DNA from: Prunella strophiata
Lineage: Eukaryota > Chordata > Aves > Passeriformes > Prunellidae
Length of the DNA: 64,000 nt
Assembly (NCBI GenBank): GCA_036583965.1
Contig: JAZBQD010000027.1
Span: forward strand, 6,280,187-6,344,186
Direction: 5' to 3'
The notes under the pieces were generated by a model. It did no database searches. It was not told the origin of the DNA and saw only the letters and a list, made by a program, of their open reading frames with translations. The position numbers and the translations under genes were made by a program. Below, piece after piece: positions 15,401 through 30,400 of this stretch (the stretch's first letter is position 1; every line of letters begins with the position of its first letter).

Positions 15401-18400
15401 TCTTAGAAGGAAATAAATTGTTGGCTGGCATGAATTTTTAGATGAAGTTGGTTTTCAGTAGGTGGGCTTGCAGCCTAACATGCAAGCCGGGCTGTTTGAG
15501 TCTGGTTTTCTTTTCTTACTATGAGGTATGAAGGAACCATGGCCCTGAAAACTGTCACTACTTCCATTTCTTGAGGGGCAAATATACATTGACAATTATT
15601 TTAAATTGAATGATACTAGATTGTTGAAGATAGAGGCAACTCTTAGTGTTTATTTGTGTTTAGAAAGGGGAAATTTTCTTTGATATGATTTAGAAGTTTA
15701 GAACAGAATGGGATTAACAATGTGCTAAATGTAGGAAACTTTCAATCTTTGGTGCATCCACATTTCTATTACAACTGGTGAAGTACACTTTCAGACTTGA
15801 TAGTTGTCATATAAAAATGTAATTTAAACTGAAGTTATGTTTGTTCATTATTAAACAAGATAGATTGTTCAGCTGTTGAACTCAATATATGACTTCTAGT
15901 CTCTGATTCCATTGAGAAGTGTCCAAGAGCTGCATTTTTGAGTCTAAGTAATAGAATGTGAATCTATTTTTGAAGTGCACTTAAAAAAAAAAAAAAAAAA
16001 AAATAAAGAAGGCAGGAGAGGAAATGGCCAAAAGAATGACAATGTGTGGAGAGCAGCTTTTGGAGAGACTGAGCAAGAGTACAGAGGTGATGTCTTTGTG
16101 GCTTCAGCAGTTTGTGTGGGAAAGAGGTCTGGTGGCCAATAGTTTTGTTAATCTTAATTTGATAAATACAGTGTCAGGAAGGTGGAGGTTGAGGATCAGA
16201 TGAAGAATAAAATGCAGAACACTTATTAGGGAGGATAATACCCCTCTAGTGAGGGGAATTGCCTCAAGACATTGTGGAACATGCATAATTTTGAGCCATC
16301 TCTACATTCTGTTTCATTTGCACTATATTTTTAGAAAGCTATTTAAAGCTTTTCTTGATCAGTGTGGTGAGAGGCTGGACCAGATGTTCTTAATAGTCTT
16401 TTTTGAGCCAGAAAACCTTTTTCTTCCCCAACAAACCCAGCTTTGCTTTTTTGCTTTCAAAGTCAGTGATGGCCCACAAATTCACAGAATTTCTTCAAGC
16501 TTTACTGGCACTACATTCCTCTCTAACCATGAGGAGTAGTTGAGCTTAACTTGGATTATCTCACCAGAGGTGTCATCCTTCACATATGCTGGATTGCAAC
16601 ATTTAAATTGTCTTGAGTTATAAATCAGGTTAAAAGGACCATAAAGCTGGTGAGTTGGTCTCTCAATAGTAATGAAAGAACAAAACATCCCCCAGAAAAA
16701 CAGGACAGTGTCTCCCTGCCATACACTTGCATCAAACTTGTGTTTCAAATTTAAGAGATCTTCAACACCTTAGCAAAGAACTTCAATATAGGATAGATCA
16801 TTTCTTCTCAACCTCTGGAAGTAACTGAGCTGTTGCAGCAGAAGAGGTTGTGAGTAACAAATGTTAGAAGAAACAAGGCAAACCCTTGGTATTTTTTCCA
16901 GTATTGCCAGACTGAGGTACTAGGTACTACTACATTAGGAATTCCCACAACTACAGATGTATGTGGAAATAAGAAATATTGGGCAAATATGAGTATAGGA
17001 TAATGCTACCAGCTCTGTGAGTAGTCATCATCTTATTATGGGAAAGAACTATGAATTTTTTTGCTTTTGTATCTAAGGTGATTCAGCCCAGCCAGGGTTG
17101 AATGTTTTGGCTTGAACACCTCTGCTGACACAGGGACTTTGCAGTTCTCAGCTATGACAGATATTTGCAATGTGCTGCCTCCCATTTATAAATGACTCCA
17201 TTCACAAATTAGTATTAAATTTAGGGGTTTGGTAAATCATGAAGCATCTGTATGGGAGAAACCATTTATTAGTCATTGCTTTTAATTTATTTGATATGAG
17301 GTTCTCCCAACCTGCTATTAAAATGCATAGGGAAATTGTATTGCTTTCAAAAATTGACTTGAATTGGTTACAAGTGTCCTTTGTTGGCAAGACCACAGTT
17401 CTTTTTGGATGTAGTAAGGGACTTCATGATCCAGGAAATCTGTCATATCCGACAAATCAATTTTGTTACTTGTTTTTGTTTTTTTCAAGTTGCTGAGCAT
17501 TCCAAAAGGGGAATAGCAAATGGTTTGTAAAAGAAATTGAGGTATTCAGAAGAATTAGTGAATTAAGTAGTTCTGTGTTGTCTTTTCTTTGAAACAAAGA
17601 GGCATTTCTGGTGGGAGGATGGGATGTGTTATGTGCAGACTATATACACTCAGATTGTTTTCCTTTGCCTGAGACTGCTGCCTAGGCTTTTCTTGTTCTG
17701 CCTGACAATACTTCTTTCACTTGATTCTTTCCAATTCATTGTTTGTGCTCTGATTTGGCTCATGGAAGTGCCAGTGGGTGGGTGTTGTATCCTGTTGCTT
17801 AGTCCAGATTGCAAGGATTTAGGTACCTGGCTTGTGTTGAAATACAAAGGAAGTGATCTGCATCTCTGACAGTCTCAGGCACATCAGTGACAGTAATGTA
17901 GAAATGCTGTACATTAACCAAACATACCTGCTTGCGGTTCTATTTCTTGCTCATTTTTCCAACCCCAGCAAGAAAAATAATAAGTATTTGTTTTCCTACT
18001 CTTTTTTATCATCAATGAGGAAGAATATATATGAATGTTGGCTTTGCTTGATGGGTGTTTGAGGGCTTGAAGGTATTTTTCAGCCTGATTTGTACATAGA
18101 TGTGTAGAAGTGCTTTATTGGGACCTTTGTTCATGGGAAGCTATGGAAGCCAAAGCAACAGAGCTTGTTTCAAGTCTGTGTTGCAATGCTTTAAATATCT
18201 AGGTAAAACCGTGCTACAGATGCTTATTGAGATAGAGGAGTGTGCTGTAGCTTTGATTGAAAAGGTAAAAATTTTTTTAGAATTTCCAGTTTCTGATTAA
18301 TGGAGAGTGAGGAATTTTATGAAATTTATGAAATTTATTTTGAAGGATCACACTTAACAGAATAAATAGCCTTGATCTTCAAAGTTCCTCTTTCCACATC

Positions 18401-21400
18401 TTTCCTTTTCCTTCCATTTAAACTTCCCCTTTGGGCATAATCAGGAAGTTCCTCTTTAATCAGATAATGAGAAAAATAATAGTAGAGTATAATCGATAGT
18501 AATTATTTATCAGAGCAAGTGTTCATTTAAGATCTGACATCTGGGTTCTTTTTATTTTCCATTGTGTGTGGTTTAGCAGTAAACTAAAACTTACTCTTTG
18601 AGTAAAGAGAACTTAGAATAGACCTGCTTTACTTCAACACAGAAATGCTTTCTTCTGTATTAAATAAGAGTAAACAAATAAATAGTTTTAGATTGATTAA
18701 CAATCTGCTGCTATTAAAATAAGAAGTTTCTTAATTTTGGTTTATACCAGTAATACAATCTAGTAGCTTTTCACTGTGGTATTTCAGTTAGAAATGTTAG
18801 GTTTATTGTTCAAATTCTAACTTCAATGTGTGTGTTAGTTTATTAACAGTAAATATCTACAGAAGATTGTGTAAAACCTGTAATGCCTAATGTTTTTCTG
18901 CATCTATGGAAGGAGAAAAGATTCCATATGCTATCTAGAGAGAAACACTCATGATTTTTTAGTAACAGTGACACTTCTGAGTTGTATGGGTTTGTTCCCT
19001 TTCTTAAAGCTATTGTTATGACTGAGTGATGAGAATTTATTGATGATAATTCCCCTGTCATCAGCAGTCACTTAAACTTGAATAAATATCTGTAGAGGCA
19101 GGCTTGATATGACACAGCAGATCACTCCATGTGGTGTCTGAGCAGATCTGATTCCAGCAAGCCAAACCAACCTTCCTGCTCCTGCCTGAGCTTCCCAGCA
19201 GACAGACCCAAAATCTGACAGGCCAAGGGCATTAGTGGGCTCTGCTGGCCTGTGGCAGTGTTCCCTGGCTGCTGTGAGCCCAGGCTTGGCTGTGTTTGCA
19301 GGGGTTAATAGATGGAATCTGATGCAATCCCTCCCACTTTTCCTAGCAGTTTTCATTAGACAAGTGCTCCATAGCAACAGTGAGATCACTGGAGACAGTA
19401 TTTCATTGATTTCTGCCTCCCGCCCCCTTCCATTTTTGAGCCATTCTTATCACTGGAGTGCAGACAGGGGGGTTTATGCAGAACACTTCTGTGGGCTTCT
19501 GTCTTGTAAATAATTTGGAAAGCAGAAATCCCTCACATCTTTTTTGTTTAATGTTTCACTATGTATTTAAAGAGAGATACAGGCTTAGGGGGCTGGATAA
19601 CTGTACCTGCTGTAGCTGATGTTCTTAAGTATTCTTGCATTGTTTGCTGGTCTTCCAGGGAAAAGAATAATGTAGAGCAAGACCTGAAGGAGAAAGAAGA
19701 TGCCATCAAGCAGAGGACAAGTGAGGTGCAGGTAAATAAACCACCAAATTATTGTTCAGACAGCTGATATTGCACCATGTGCTGTTTTAATGACAGTGGG
19801 ATTACTGAGTCTTTTATCCAGTAAAAAGAAAAAAAAAATGTGGCTAATAAAAAGAATGTACTTTAAAATGTATTTTCTGTATAATTTTGGGGTTGTGTAG
19901 GTGTGTATATTTATAGAAATCTGCAAGCTCCTATGGGATATATAGCATGCATGGAGTTTTAAATGAAAAATATTACCAAAGACTAGATTTTTCTTTCTTT
20001 TTTTTTTTTAAGCAAGATTATCTACTGTGTAATTAAAACTAAAGAGGACACTGTAGCACTGTAAATTAATTAATAAACTTAAGTGGCTGAATTAAAAGGG
20101 CTTGTGTATCGGGCTGCTTCTTAAGAGGCACAGTAATTACCAGCTAGGGAGAAATGTTGCCTCAAATTAATTTTGCCTAATATAAGTGAATTTTAAAAAG
20201 AATCTGTTGATTTTTATTTGAAAGGATGATATTGAATTTCTTGAATATCTGAAAATCTCAATTTACAAGTGTTCTGCAGATGTTAAAAATTATGCAGTCA
20301 GCATCAGTGTTTAGAGTGCTGACAGACTAGACAAGCTTTGAATTAAATATTGCAAAGCAATATTTCAGTTAAATTTTCAGTTGCTGTTTTTTAAAAAAAA
20401 AAATCTTCAATGTGATATATGACCACTTATATTTATTTCTAAATTTATTTTAAGAATCTATCATTTTCCATAATCTTTACTTAAGAGTAATAATGCAAGA
20501 TTTCAGCATTTCAGTTTTGGATCGGGCTGAAAAGGAGCTAATGTGTTACAAGAGTTGTGAATTTTGTGCAGGGTTATTTAATATCCTTGGAGTGTGGATG
20601 ATAATTAATAGTGTGACCTTTGAGGAGATAATCAGATGCTGGCCTGTTGGTCCTGCTGGCAGCAGCTCCAGCAGCTGCAGGAATGCGTGTGGAAGTTGCC
20701 CATGCCTGTGCTCCACGGTCATTCCCCTCCCCACCCTGCAGATTCCCTTTCCCACTGCTCACAGAATTCTCAGGGGTACTCCTGGCTTTGCACACAAGAT
20801 TATTTTGTTGGTGTCTTCTGGAATCTGTGTTTGCTCATGTGAGGGTTGAGTTCTCTGGTGCTTTTGCACAAAAGGCTTGATAAAAACCTTACCTTGAATG
20901 TTCCAGTGTCATCCATGTGTGTTTGACAGGCAGTAGCATCACAGAATCCCCTGAGTCTCTGCATCCTGAGCAGTGGTGTTGGGAGCAGCTGTCTCAGGTC
21001 TTTAACCTGTTAGTGCTCACACAAGCTATATTTTAAATAGAGTTACAGAGTTCTGTCAGTCTGCAGAGAAGGAATAATCTATTATGGGCTTGTCAGAAAA
21101 ATGAGAAACCTCCAGGATCACACAGGAAATGGCTGCAGCATTTATTTAATCTGGTGGCCCGTTATCTTTTTTTATTCCTGACTGGTGGAGGACCTGCATG
21201 TTTCAACAAACTTTCTAGAACTTCAGAGAATAATGGGACAGATTAAGGATATCTTTTCCTCATGCATTTTTCTTCTGGTTTTATTCTAATGAGGACATTT
21301 CTAAAGATGGTCTACCAAAAAAACCAATTTGCTCTAACCTGCCTCCTTGTTTCAAGCTAGTTTTGTGGCATGACACTTCAGGATTTCTGATCCCAGAATT

Positions 21401-24400
21401 CCTCCACTAGACCTCTTTGTAATTTCAAATATAGCCATGGTCAGTGATCAATCAAGCTGATTTATATAGGAGGAGGGAAAAAATGACAGTTTTTTTCTTC
21501 TATAAAATAATTTCAAAACTGTGTAAATAGGTACTAAAAAGCAAAGGCAGAAAAAGAGTTGTAAGGAAGCTGTAGCATATTGACGGGGTTTAATGTGCTT
21601 GTTAAAATGTCAGCTCTTCAGTAGCAGAAACTAAGAGGTTTTACCTCAAAGTTGCATGCACTGAGTATCCCTCAGAATTGGATTTTCTTTTTCTCTATTG
21701 CAGTGCCATTAGAAAGTCAGTGAAGTTCTACTTTTCTGTCCTCTTGCAGGCTTGACATTTTCTAGCATATGAGTTGTCTTGGGAAGGACAGACTGGCAAG
21801 CTGTTAAATCCATTGTCCATGGAAATGTGCATTCCTAAACTTTCCTTATCCTACACTTTATTGGCATAAAGAACTACAATGATCATAAATCTAATACAAG
21901 AATTACTATTACCATCAGAATGCCAGTTTGTAACACCTCAAGTATCTTAGTGGTTTTCATTTAGAATCTCATTCAGTGCTTGAACATTAAGATGCTGCTT
22001 CTATGCTGAAGGGTGTTCTTTGAAATTAAAGCTTAACTGGAGCCTGGTTTACTTCATGAAGAGGCATCTTAGAGTATGATAGGCAGTTTTTTATGTTGTA
22101 TCTACTGCAACCTTTAATTCTGGAGAGGCTAGATGCATATGTGAACAGAAACCACCACAGGTTTTGGGTTTGGTTGGGTTTTTTCCCTTCTTTTCTCTTC
22201 TGGCAGCCATCAGGCTTAGTTAGTTCTCTTCAGTGCTTCTCTACTGCTGTGCCTAGGACAGACAAAAGTGGAGGTGGTCTATATTTAGCTTATGTGGATG
22301 TGAATTCGTGCTTCCTCTAAGAAAAAGGAGGCTGAATTCTCTTTAAGCTGTTACTTTTTTCCTCCACCGCTTGTGTTAAGTGTCAGCTGATCCTTGCTTT
22401 TCAAAGCCATGTGAAAATGAATGGATCCAGAGTGTCCCAATTATCCAAGTCAGTAGCTGCTCTGAGAGCTTTTTGTGTGTGCTGGTTTTTCTCTCCTGGG
22501 TTAGAAATAACCAGTATTTTTCCTAGTCTGACTGCTGTATACTGACATGCTCTTCACTGAAATTCAGATTTGGTTTGGGGGGGTTTTGTGGGGGACTTTT
22601 TGTCTTTTGGTTTGGGAGATTTTTTTTGCATGGTTTTGTGGTTGATTTTTAACATAAAACCATCTGTGATATATCTTTGGGTAGCCCTCCAGTTGTCTTG
22701 AGGTTACCTAATTCCCCAGCATCTGACTGCTGCATCATATGCCTTTCTATTCCTATCTGGCTTTTTGTCCTCATTATGTGGAGGTGTTAGCACACAACAC
22801 ATGGATCAACTGTCTCCCTCACCAAAAAGAACCCAAACAAAACACCCCTAGAAAAGGAGAGCAGGATTGTAGCTTAGAGCAGCACACAAATGTATGATCT
22901 AGTCTGAATTTCACATCTCCTTGCTTTCTTATTCTCCTTAATTTTTTTTGCTCTGTTCATTTTTTACTGTTGTTGATGATTCTTCCTGAAATTGCTGTAT
23001 TTTCTCAGAAAGGCTGCAATCTTCTCTTTTCATCTAATACTTTTCCTTTTGTATTAATCCTTTTTGATCTCCATGTATTAGCTCTTCCTCCTGACTTTGA
23101 CGATTCTTTCTTCTTCCTAAATTCTTTCCTTGACATGTTTTTCAGTGTTGTCTCTGCAGCTTGTTGAGGTATAACCATTCCTGTTGCTCAGAAATGAACT
23201 AATTATTTTATGATGCTACTTAATGCACTTAAAACCCAAGACACATACTTGCTGCTCTTCCATAAATCAAAAAAATCCACATTGTTGGATATGAAATGTG
23301 CATTTTTTACCTGTACTGGTACACAGAAAATAAGTTTTTGGCTGATCCTTGCAAAATTTGGGGCAGGAATGTTGTAGGAGGCAGTGCATTTGGGTTAATG
23401 GTCTTTCACCATGCTCCAAAAAACAGCTCCTATTTTTGGCCATGTGTTTTTGCAGGGGGAAGGAGCAGAATAAAAGATTTCTATTATGACAAAATCCCCA
23501 GAATGTTTTGGGTTGGAAGGGGCCTCAAAGCCCATCTCATTCCAGCCCCCTGTCATGGGCAGGGTCACCTTCCACTATCCCAGGTTGCTCCAAGCCCCAT
23601 CCAGCCTGGCCTTGGACATCCCAGGGATGGGGCAGGAGCAGCTTCTCTGGGCACCCTGTGCCAGGGCCTGCCCACCCCCCCAGGGGGGGATTGCTTGCTA
23701 ATGTCCCATCTGAACCTGCTCTTTGTTGTGGGGAGCCATTCCCCTGTGTCCTGGAACTCCATGTCCTGATCAAAAGTCCATTTCCAACTTTTTTGCAAGC
23801 CCCTTTTTGTTCCTGGGAGAGGCTTTAAGGCTTTCCTGGAACCTTCACTTGTCCAGGGTGAGCAACCACAGCTCTCTCTGTCTCTGACAGCAGAGGTGCT
23901 CCTGCCCTCTGACCATCTTCAGGGACTCCTCTGGGCTCACTCCAACAGATCCATGTTCTTAATAAGAAACTCAGTAAAACAGTGCTGAAGCACAGGGCAG
24001 AGACACTGGAGCAGCCTGAATAAAGACAGGCTTTGAAATTCAGAATGAAAACCTGACCTCTCTGTGAGGAAAACAGTTCATCTGTGTGTTGGTGTATGAT
24101 CTCAATACTTCAGTGAGATTTGAAGAAAAGCAAAGGCAAACAAGCTGATTATTTTTATGTCATTGAATTAGAATCTGAGAGTATTTGCTTGTCTGGTATC
24201 CATGCAGGCTTCTGGAAGATAATTTGTTCGATACTTTGAAATCTGGGTTAGCACTGCAGTTTGTAGTGTGGAATTCAGTGGTTAAGGGGAGAGAGGGAAC
24301 AAATGTCAAGCTGATGTGTTTTATTTCAGGATCTCCAGGATGAAGTAAAGAGGGAGAGCAGTAATCTGCAGAAGCTGCAAGCTCAGAAACAGGAAGCACA

Positions 24401-27400
24401 GGAAACCCTTAATGATCTTGATGAGCAGAAGGCCAAGTTGGAAGAACAACTTAATGACATCAGGCAGAAGTGTGCAGAGGAGGCCCATTTGGTAAGGTCT
24501 GGTGGCCAGTGCCCTTGGGAAGCATAAATGCCTTGTCTTGAAGAGCTCAACCTTGCAGAGTTACAGTTGTTGGGGCAGGAAAAAAGCTTTAATGAATAAA
24601 TAGCCTGAGTGTCAAGGTTTTGTGACCCACAGAGCATAGGAAATATATCACTTGCTTCAGTGTTCCTAATTTAGTGTGTGTCAACAAACATATTGAGATA
24701 TACTTGCACACAAATAAGGTTTAAAGCAAACAGTTAGCAAAATAATGTTACAATATAAATGTAGTTAGAACCACTAATGACTGGGACTGATTTCTTATTG
24801 GTTAAAAAGTATCATCCTTATGTAATTTTTTTCCTAACATAAAGCTATTGTATTTCCTTAAGGTCTGAAATTATCTTCTCAATACTAGAAATGTCTGTGT
24901 TGGTCAGAAGAACAGCTAAAATACTCTGTTCTTATTGAGACCAATAGAGAATTAGCTGTTCCTTAGGGTATGATCTATAATCTCTGCAATAACTATAAGA
25001 TTTTTTACTTTTTCTGGTCATAAATAATAGTCCTTGGATGTGTTTGGAAGTGTTGTTTGGGTTTTTGGGTGTGGGTTTTGGTTTGGTTTTTTTCGAACTT
25101 GAAATACTGTTCATGCTTTAGATTGCCATGCTGAAGGCTGAAATAACAAGCCAGGAATCAAAGATTTCAGCTTATGAAGATGAACTGACCAAAGCCCAAG
25201 AGGAGCTGAGTCGCCTGCAGCAAGAAACTGCAGAGCTTGAACATTGCATAGAGTCTGGGAAAGCACAGCTGGGACCTCTTCAGCAACATCTGCAGGATTC
25301 ACAACAGGAAATCAATTCAGTAAGGCAGTGTGAAAGACCCACCCCCCAAAAAATATTTTAAGCTGGCAACCTTTAGTGTGGTTTGCCTTAAGGGGAAGGC
25401 GTTTTCCTTTTCTCTTCACTGTTTGCTCATGTCTTTAGTTACTTACACATGTGTTCTGTGCTAGTAGTTAGGATTTTTAGAGGCTGACTTAAGTCACTCA
25501 AGCTACTTCATGGTCTTTCTCCAAGTTCATTAACTAAAGGGATTAATTTATTATAGTCCATAGATAATTTGGCATAATGTAATGAATGAAAAATGGATAA
25601 TGCAGACTTAAATTCTCTGTGTCCAGTAGTTATTTAAGTTTTCATCCTCCATGGCCTGGGGCTTGCTCTCACTATTCTTTAATTGATGTGAAATCGATAT
25701 GAAAATACTGATGGCATTTACTTAGTGCATTGTTGAAGGGGGAAGGTGAGGTGGATGGAAGAAGAAATTGGGTTGAGGTTGGACCCTGAGAGGCAGAGAG
25801 CCCTGTGCCTTCAAGTGGCTGCTGTTGCACTTTCAGTTTCTCTCTGTAATCAGTGATTTTTTACTGCTTTGGTGATGCCTGAGCTTGCACACCCTTTCCT
25901 CGTGGTTCTCCTGCCCTGTTGCCAGCTGTGTTATGTATTAGCCACTCACACTAAAAGCAAGTTGAAAGCAAAAGGCAAAGCCTACCTTTGAACCCTAGAA
26001 ATGGCTGACTTCAGGGTTGGTCATTTCACACAATTCACATCTGTAACTTGCTAAAGAGTCTTATAACATTCATAATTTTAAAATACAGCTTTTAGTTTAG
26101 AAACTGAGAAGTAAACAAATGGATTTTTTAATCATTTCATCACAGGTGGAGAGAAGATTATAACACTACAGTGTTTTTATATGGCAAGAGGTGCTTGCCA
26201 TGAACAGATTTGTGGCTGATAATATAAGTAATTATGCTTGACTGTACTACAGACATTCTTTTTACTAGGTTTTATAACAGTCCTCCTGATTTTATTGCTC
26301 CTAAATAAGGAACAGTAGGTGCTTTGGTGCTTTAGGCAAGATTATCTAATGGCTGGTCTGAGGTCAGTTCACTTGAAAGACACCTGGTGGTGTCTTTGCT
26401 GACACCCCAATAGCTCTATTAGGTGACTGACCTGGTAGAGTTCAGTGGGATTTAGGCACCCAAATATCTGGACTAGGTTTATTCTTTTGCATAACCTGCC
26501 AGATCCAGTAATTCCTTCATAACTGACAGGTTGGTTGTAAATGTTTGCTGTAAGGCACTGCGTTAAGCATATTGCTGAAATAATAGCATATGAATGTAAG
26601 TGTCTGCTTGGGAAAATATAGTTGGCTTTTGTAGACTTCAGGAGTCATGTGGGAGATGATAATGAAATCATAATGTTCCTTCTTGGAAGATGAGAATTCT
26701 GATAAAGCAGCCTTTTTAATTTTGAGTTTAAGGAATTTACAAATATGTAATCTAGGAAAAAAAACCCAAACCACAGACACACACAAAGCCCAGTCCAGAA
26801 CAAAAATAATAATAATAATAAAAAAGCCTAACCAAAACTCCCCAGCAAAACTAAACAAACAAAAAAACCCCCTGAAACCTTTGCAACTTTTCTGATGAGT
26901 TTGAGTAGCATCAAGTCTTGGTGCTGCCAGTGACAGGTCTTCTTCCTTGGCAAATGGTGTGTCCCTCAGCCACTCTGCACTTCTGCTAAATAAGATTTCT
27001 GCTTCACCCTCAAATTTCACCCTTTGATTGATAGAACAGGTTTTTATTATATTTGTTTTGAAAATAAGATTTTCAGACATACCTCACCCACCTTATATTT
27101 AGGAGGGGATGGCCATTTACTGGCTTCCATATGCTGCCATACTGATGCTAATAAATTTATTTCTCTTTACAGGTACAGACAAAGCTTCTTGAGCTGAAAG
27201 AACTGGAAAATAACCAATTTACTTGGCACTCTCAGCCCCATAGTACACTTGTTAATGGAACTGTGGATCATTCTAGTCTTAGCAACAGCAGCAGTGAAAC
27301 TGCAAACCTTAATGAGAATGCTGAGAGGGAAAGTATAGCAGAAGAGGAACAAGCAAACAGTGTGTCTCCAGTGAGTAGTGTTTTGCCTGCTTGATCATGA

Positions 27401-30400
27401 TGCATTGCAGCTGTGAAGTTGGAATAAGTTAAGAATGTACCAAGATTGATTATGTTTTTAAACACTTGCACAACTGAAATTTCAGGGTGTTTTTCTGAGG
27501 GACTGTGTTTCCACATATCTGAAAGTTCATAAGCAGAAAAGGAGGTAATTATAGTTTGCCTGGAAAGTAGCAGTAACTTTTTTTTCTGTATTTATTTCCA
27601 AAGCAAAATATCATAAATTGAATAGCAGAATTAACATTAAAGGAGACCAGCTGTCTCCATTTTGTGCAACAAGAGCAGAATAAGGAAAAGTACAGAAAAT
27701 CTGTAAAAATTTACAGAAAATCTACAGAAAATCATGCTTTAAATGTTCCTCCTTATGTCTCAGTAGATTCATGATTGATTTATTTTTTATTTTACAGAAA
27801 ATCTGTAAAAAAGTACAGAAAATCTACAGAAAATCATGCTTTAAATGTTCCTCCTTATGTCTCAGTAGATTCATGATTGATTTATTTTTTTAACTTTTAC
27901 AGGGTTTATGGAATACTAAAATATGTGCTATAATAAGTATGAACCTCTTGAAGTATGCTTTTGTATATTCTGTGACTCTATTTAAAACTTAAAATTTTAT
28001 TGTGCAGTCTTGTATTTACTTATTTATGGTGAATTGGTTTTACCCTTGTACAGATAAGGAATAGTCCTGAAACAGCAGTCTCTGTAGGAGAAGAGAAAGA
28101 GACCCCAGCTGCAACTGTTACCAAAAAAGTGAGTTTCTTCAGGTTTGGGGGAGGAAAAAGTAGGTAAAAAAATATCCTGGTTAAACTGTTTCAAGCTTGC
28201 ATGATGGTCATACAACAATAGAGGAATAATTGTCACTTCCTGCTGGCTTTATTTAGTGTGATGTCTTGAAAACATTTCATCTTGTGTAGCAGGCAGGTTG
28301 TTGAACAATATTTTAGATCTCCATTGATGAATTATATAGAATTGCAGCTGTCTCTTTGCTCTAAGCTTTAAGAAACCACTGAATGGTAACAGGAGATGAC
28401 ATAAGTGTTCTCCATCCTTGCAAGTCTTAAAAATTTAATATGTTTCTCTCTGTCTGCATTGCCCAGGAAGATCCATTTGATGCTGAATCTCATCCATTGC
28501 CTGATCTAGTTTCTGAAGCCAGCTTAGAGTTCTTCCAGTCTGACCCTTTTGTTGGCAGTAAGTAAACATTTCTCTCTTAAATGCAGATTTGCAGAAACAG
28601 GTCTTGTGTGAATGCATCAGACTCATCTTCCCCTTGAGACTGCTCTTTATGGAATAAATCTGAAGATGTGTGGGTGACAGGAGCAGGGAGCCAATAGTGT
28701 TACAGAAATAGAAATGAGAGTTCTGGGGTGTTTCTCCTTCCTTCATCTGGACTTTGTAATGAGCTCTGAAAATTGCTCCTTTCCCTCATTGCTCTTCCTG
28801 AGGACTTCTCTTCCCCATGTCCTCCCTGCCTGTGCCCTGGTGGCATTTTGGCTGTAAAGGTGTGGGCAGGCTTGTGCTGCGTGTGGTGTCACTGATGTGA
28901 TTGAGAGCCCCAGTCCACAAACAGGTCAGCAGAGGGTTCTCTGGGCTGTGCTGTGGGGAGGGTGTGGGTGGTTCAGGATGAATGGCTGTGCCCTACTTCT
29001 GGGGAGTTTGGCTCTCAGAACAAGGTAACGTGGAGCTGCACCATCTGTTCATCTTGTGGAAGTGCTGGGCTTTATTTTAAGAACTTGCCGTTGACGAATG
29101 ATGTTGCTCTGCTCCTGTTTTTTTATGGAAGGAATGATCTGCCTGTATGGAGCCAATTGGGAAAGGGGAGTTAATTTGAATTAACTGCTGAAGCAGATGT
29201 TTTCAGCCACATTAATATGATTTTACACCCTTTCAGATCAACATGGTCTGATCAATTTAGCTTGTATTGCTTTGAAAGGAAAATAAGCTAAATTTGTTTC
29301 AGATCACTTGGCTTCTGAAAGAATGTCAGTGCAGATTGAATATTTTTAATTAATAAATTAAACTAATTTAAAACAGCTTGAATGTTTTTGTGTAGATACT
29401 GCTTGATTTTTGTTTATATTGAAGTGGTCTTACAGCACATGACAAGGCCTTTCTTTCAGAAGAGAAAAGTTCTGTCTGTTCAGAAACAAACTTTAGGGCT
29501 TTGAGCACTCAGTATACTCAGAGCTAGATACCCACAGCTAAGAGACAGGGTATCTGTCCCTCAGATGAACATGAGAAAGTAGAAATGAGTTAGGATCATA
29601 GTTGGCATCCAATACTGAAGTGAACACTTAAGAGCTACCATCCACAGTGTCTGTGACAATTAAACAAACCTGGGACTCATCTCAGTAGCTGGCCTGGATT
29701 ACTGCAATGGCAATACTGCATCATGTGGGTGTTTGTGGACCACAGCCAAAGGAAATGCAGCTTGGAGATGGCTGATTCTGTGTGTGTTTCATGATGGTAA
29801 TAAGCTGTTTAATGACTATTTGCTTTTCTTTTGAACAGATGATCCCTTCAAAGATGACCCTTTTGGAAAAATTGGTAAGTAACTTTATAACTTATAATGT
29901 GTTTGTTTTTCTAAATGGTTTTTGCTAGTGGGGAAAATTGTCACCACTTTCAGAGGAAAAACATAGGTGGAAATGCCACAAAAATTTGGGATAGAATATG
30001 TGACGTTAACACCTGGCCACTTGTGTGAAAGCTTTTCAAAGAAATCCATTGCCAGTGAATTTTGCTCTTGTTGGGAGTTCCTTAGCTGGGATTTAAGTAT
30101 GTGAAGGTGATGAACAGAAGGCCCCAAACACTTGCTGCCTGTTTAGTTGCAAAGTAGTAGGACTGTGCTCTTTTAAAGGTTCTTAACATACCAACTTCCT
30201 TTAGAATCAAGTATTGAAAAGGTGGGAAGTCTCTCTTTAGATCAACTGTATAGAGAATGTTATTGAATTGTTTCCTTTGTCCTGAGTGGAGTTACTGGTG
30301 GCAAAAAAAAGCCAAATAACCAGTGGGAAAGCAATAGTAAAATAGGGTTGAGCACCAAGTGCCAAATAAAAAGCATCAATTGGGTTTGGGAAGTGCAGGA

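Noticed and set aside
23296..23828. Overlapping 60- to 157-codon frames
   Set aside because: They lie over the CR1 fragment and are not coding.
26517..27080. 187-codon antisense open frame in EPS15 intron 15
   Set aside because: It crosses an A-rich and (AAT)n low-complexity stretch (poly-Ile in translation) and shows no domain.
28558..28563. Alternative EPS15 exon 18 donor four bases downstream (gtaaac)
   Set aside because: Using it would break the frame into exon 19; gtaagt at 28558 gives the conserved GNDPF.
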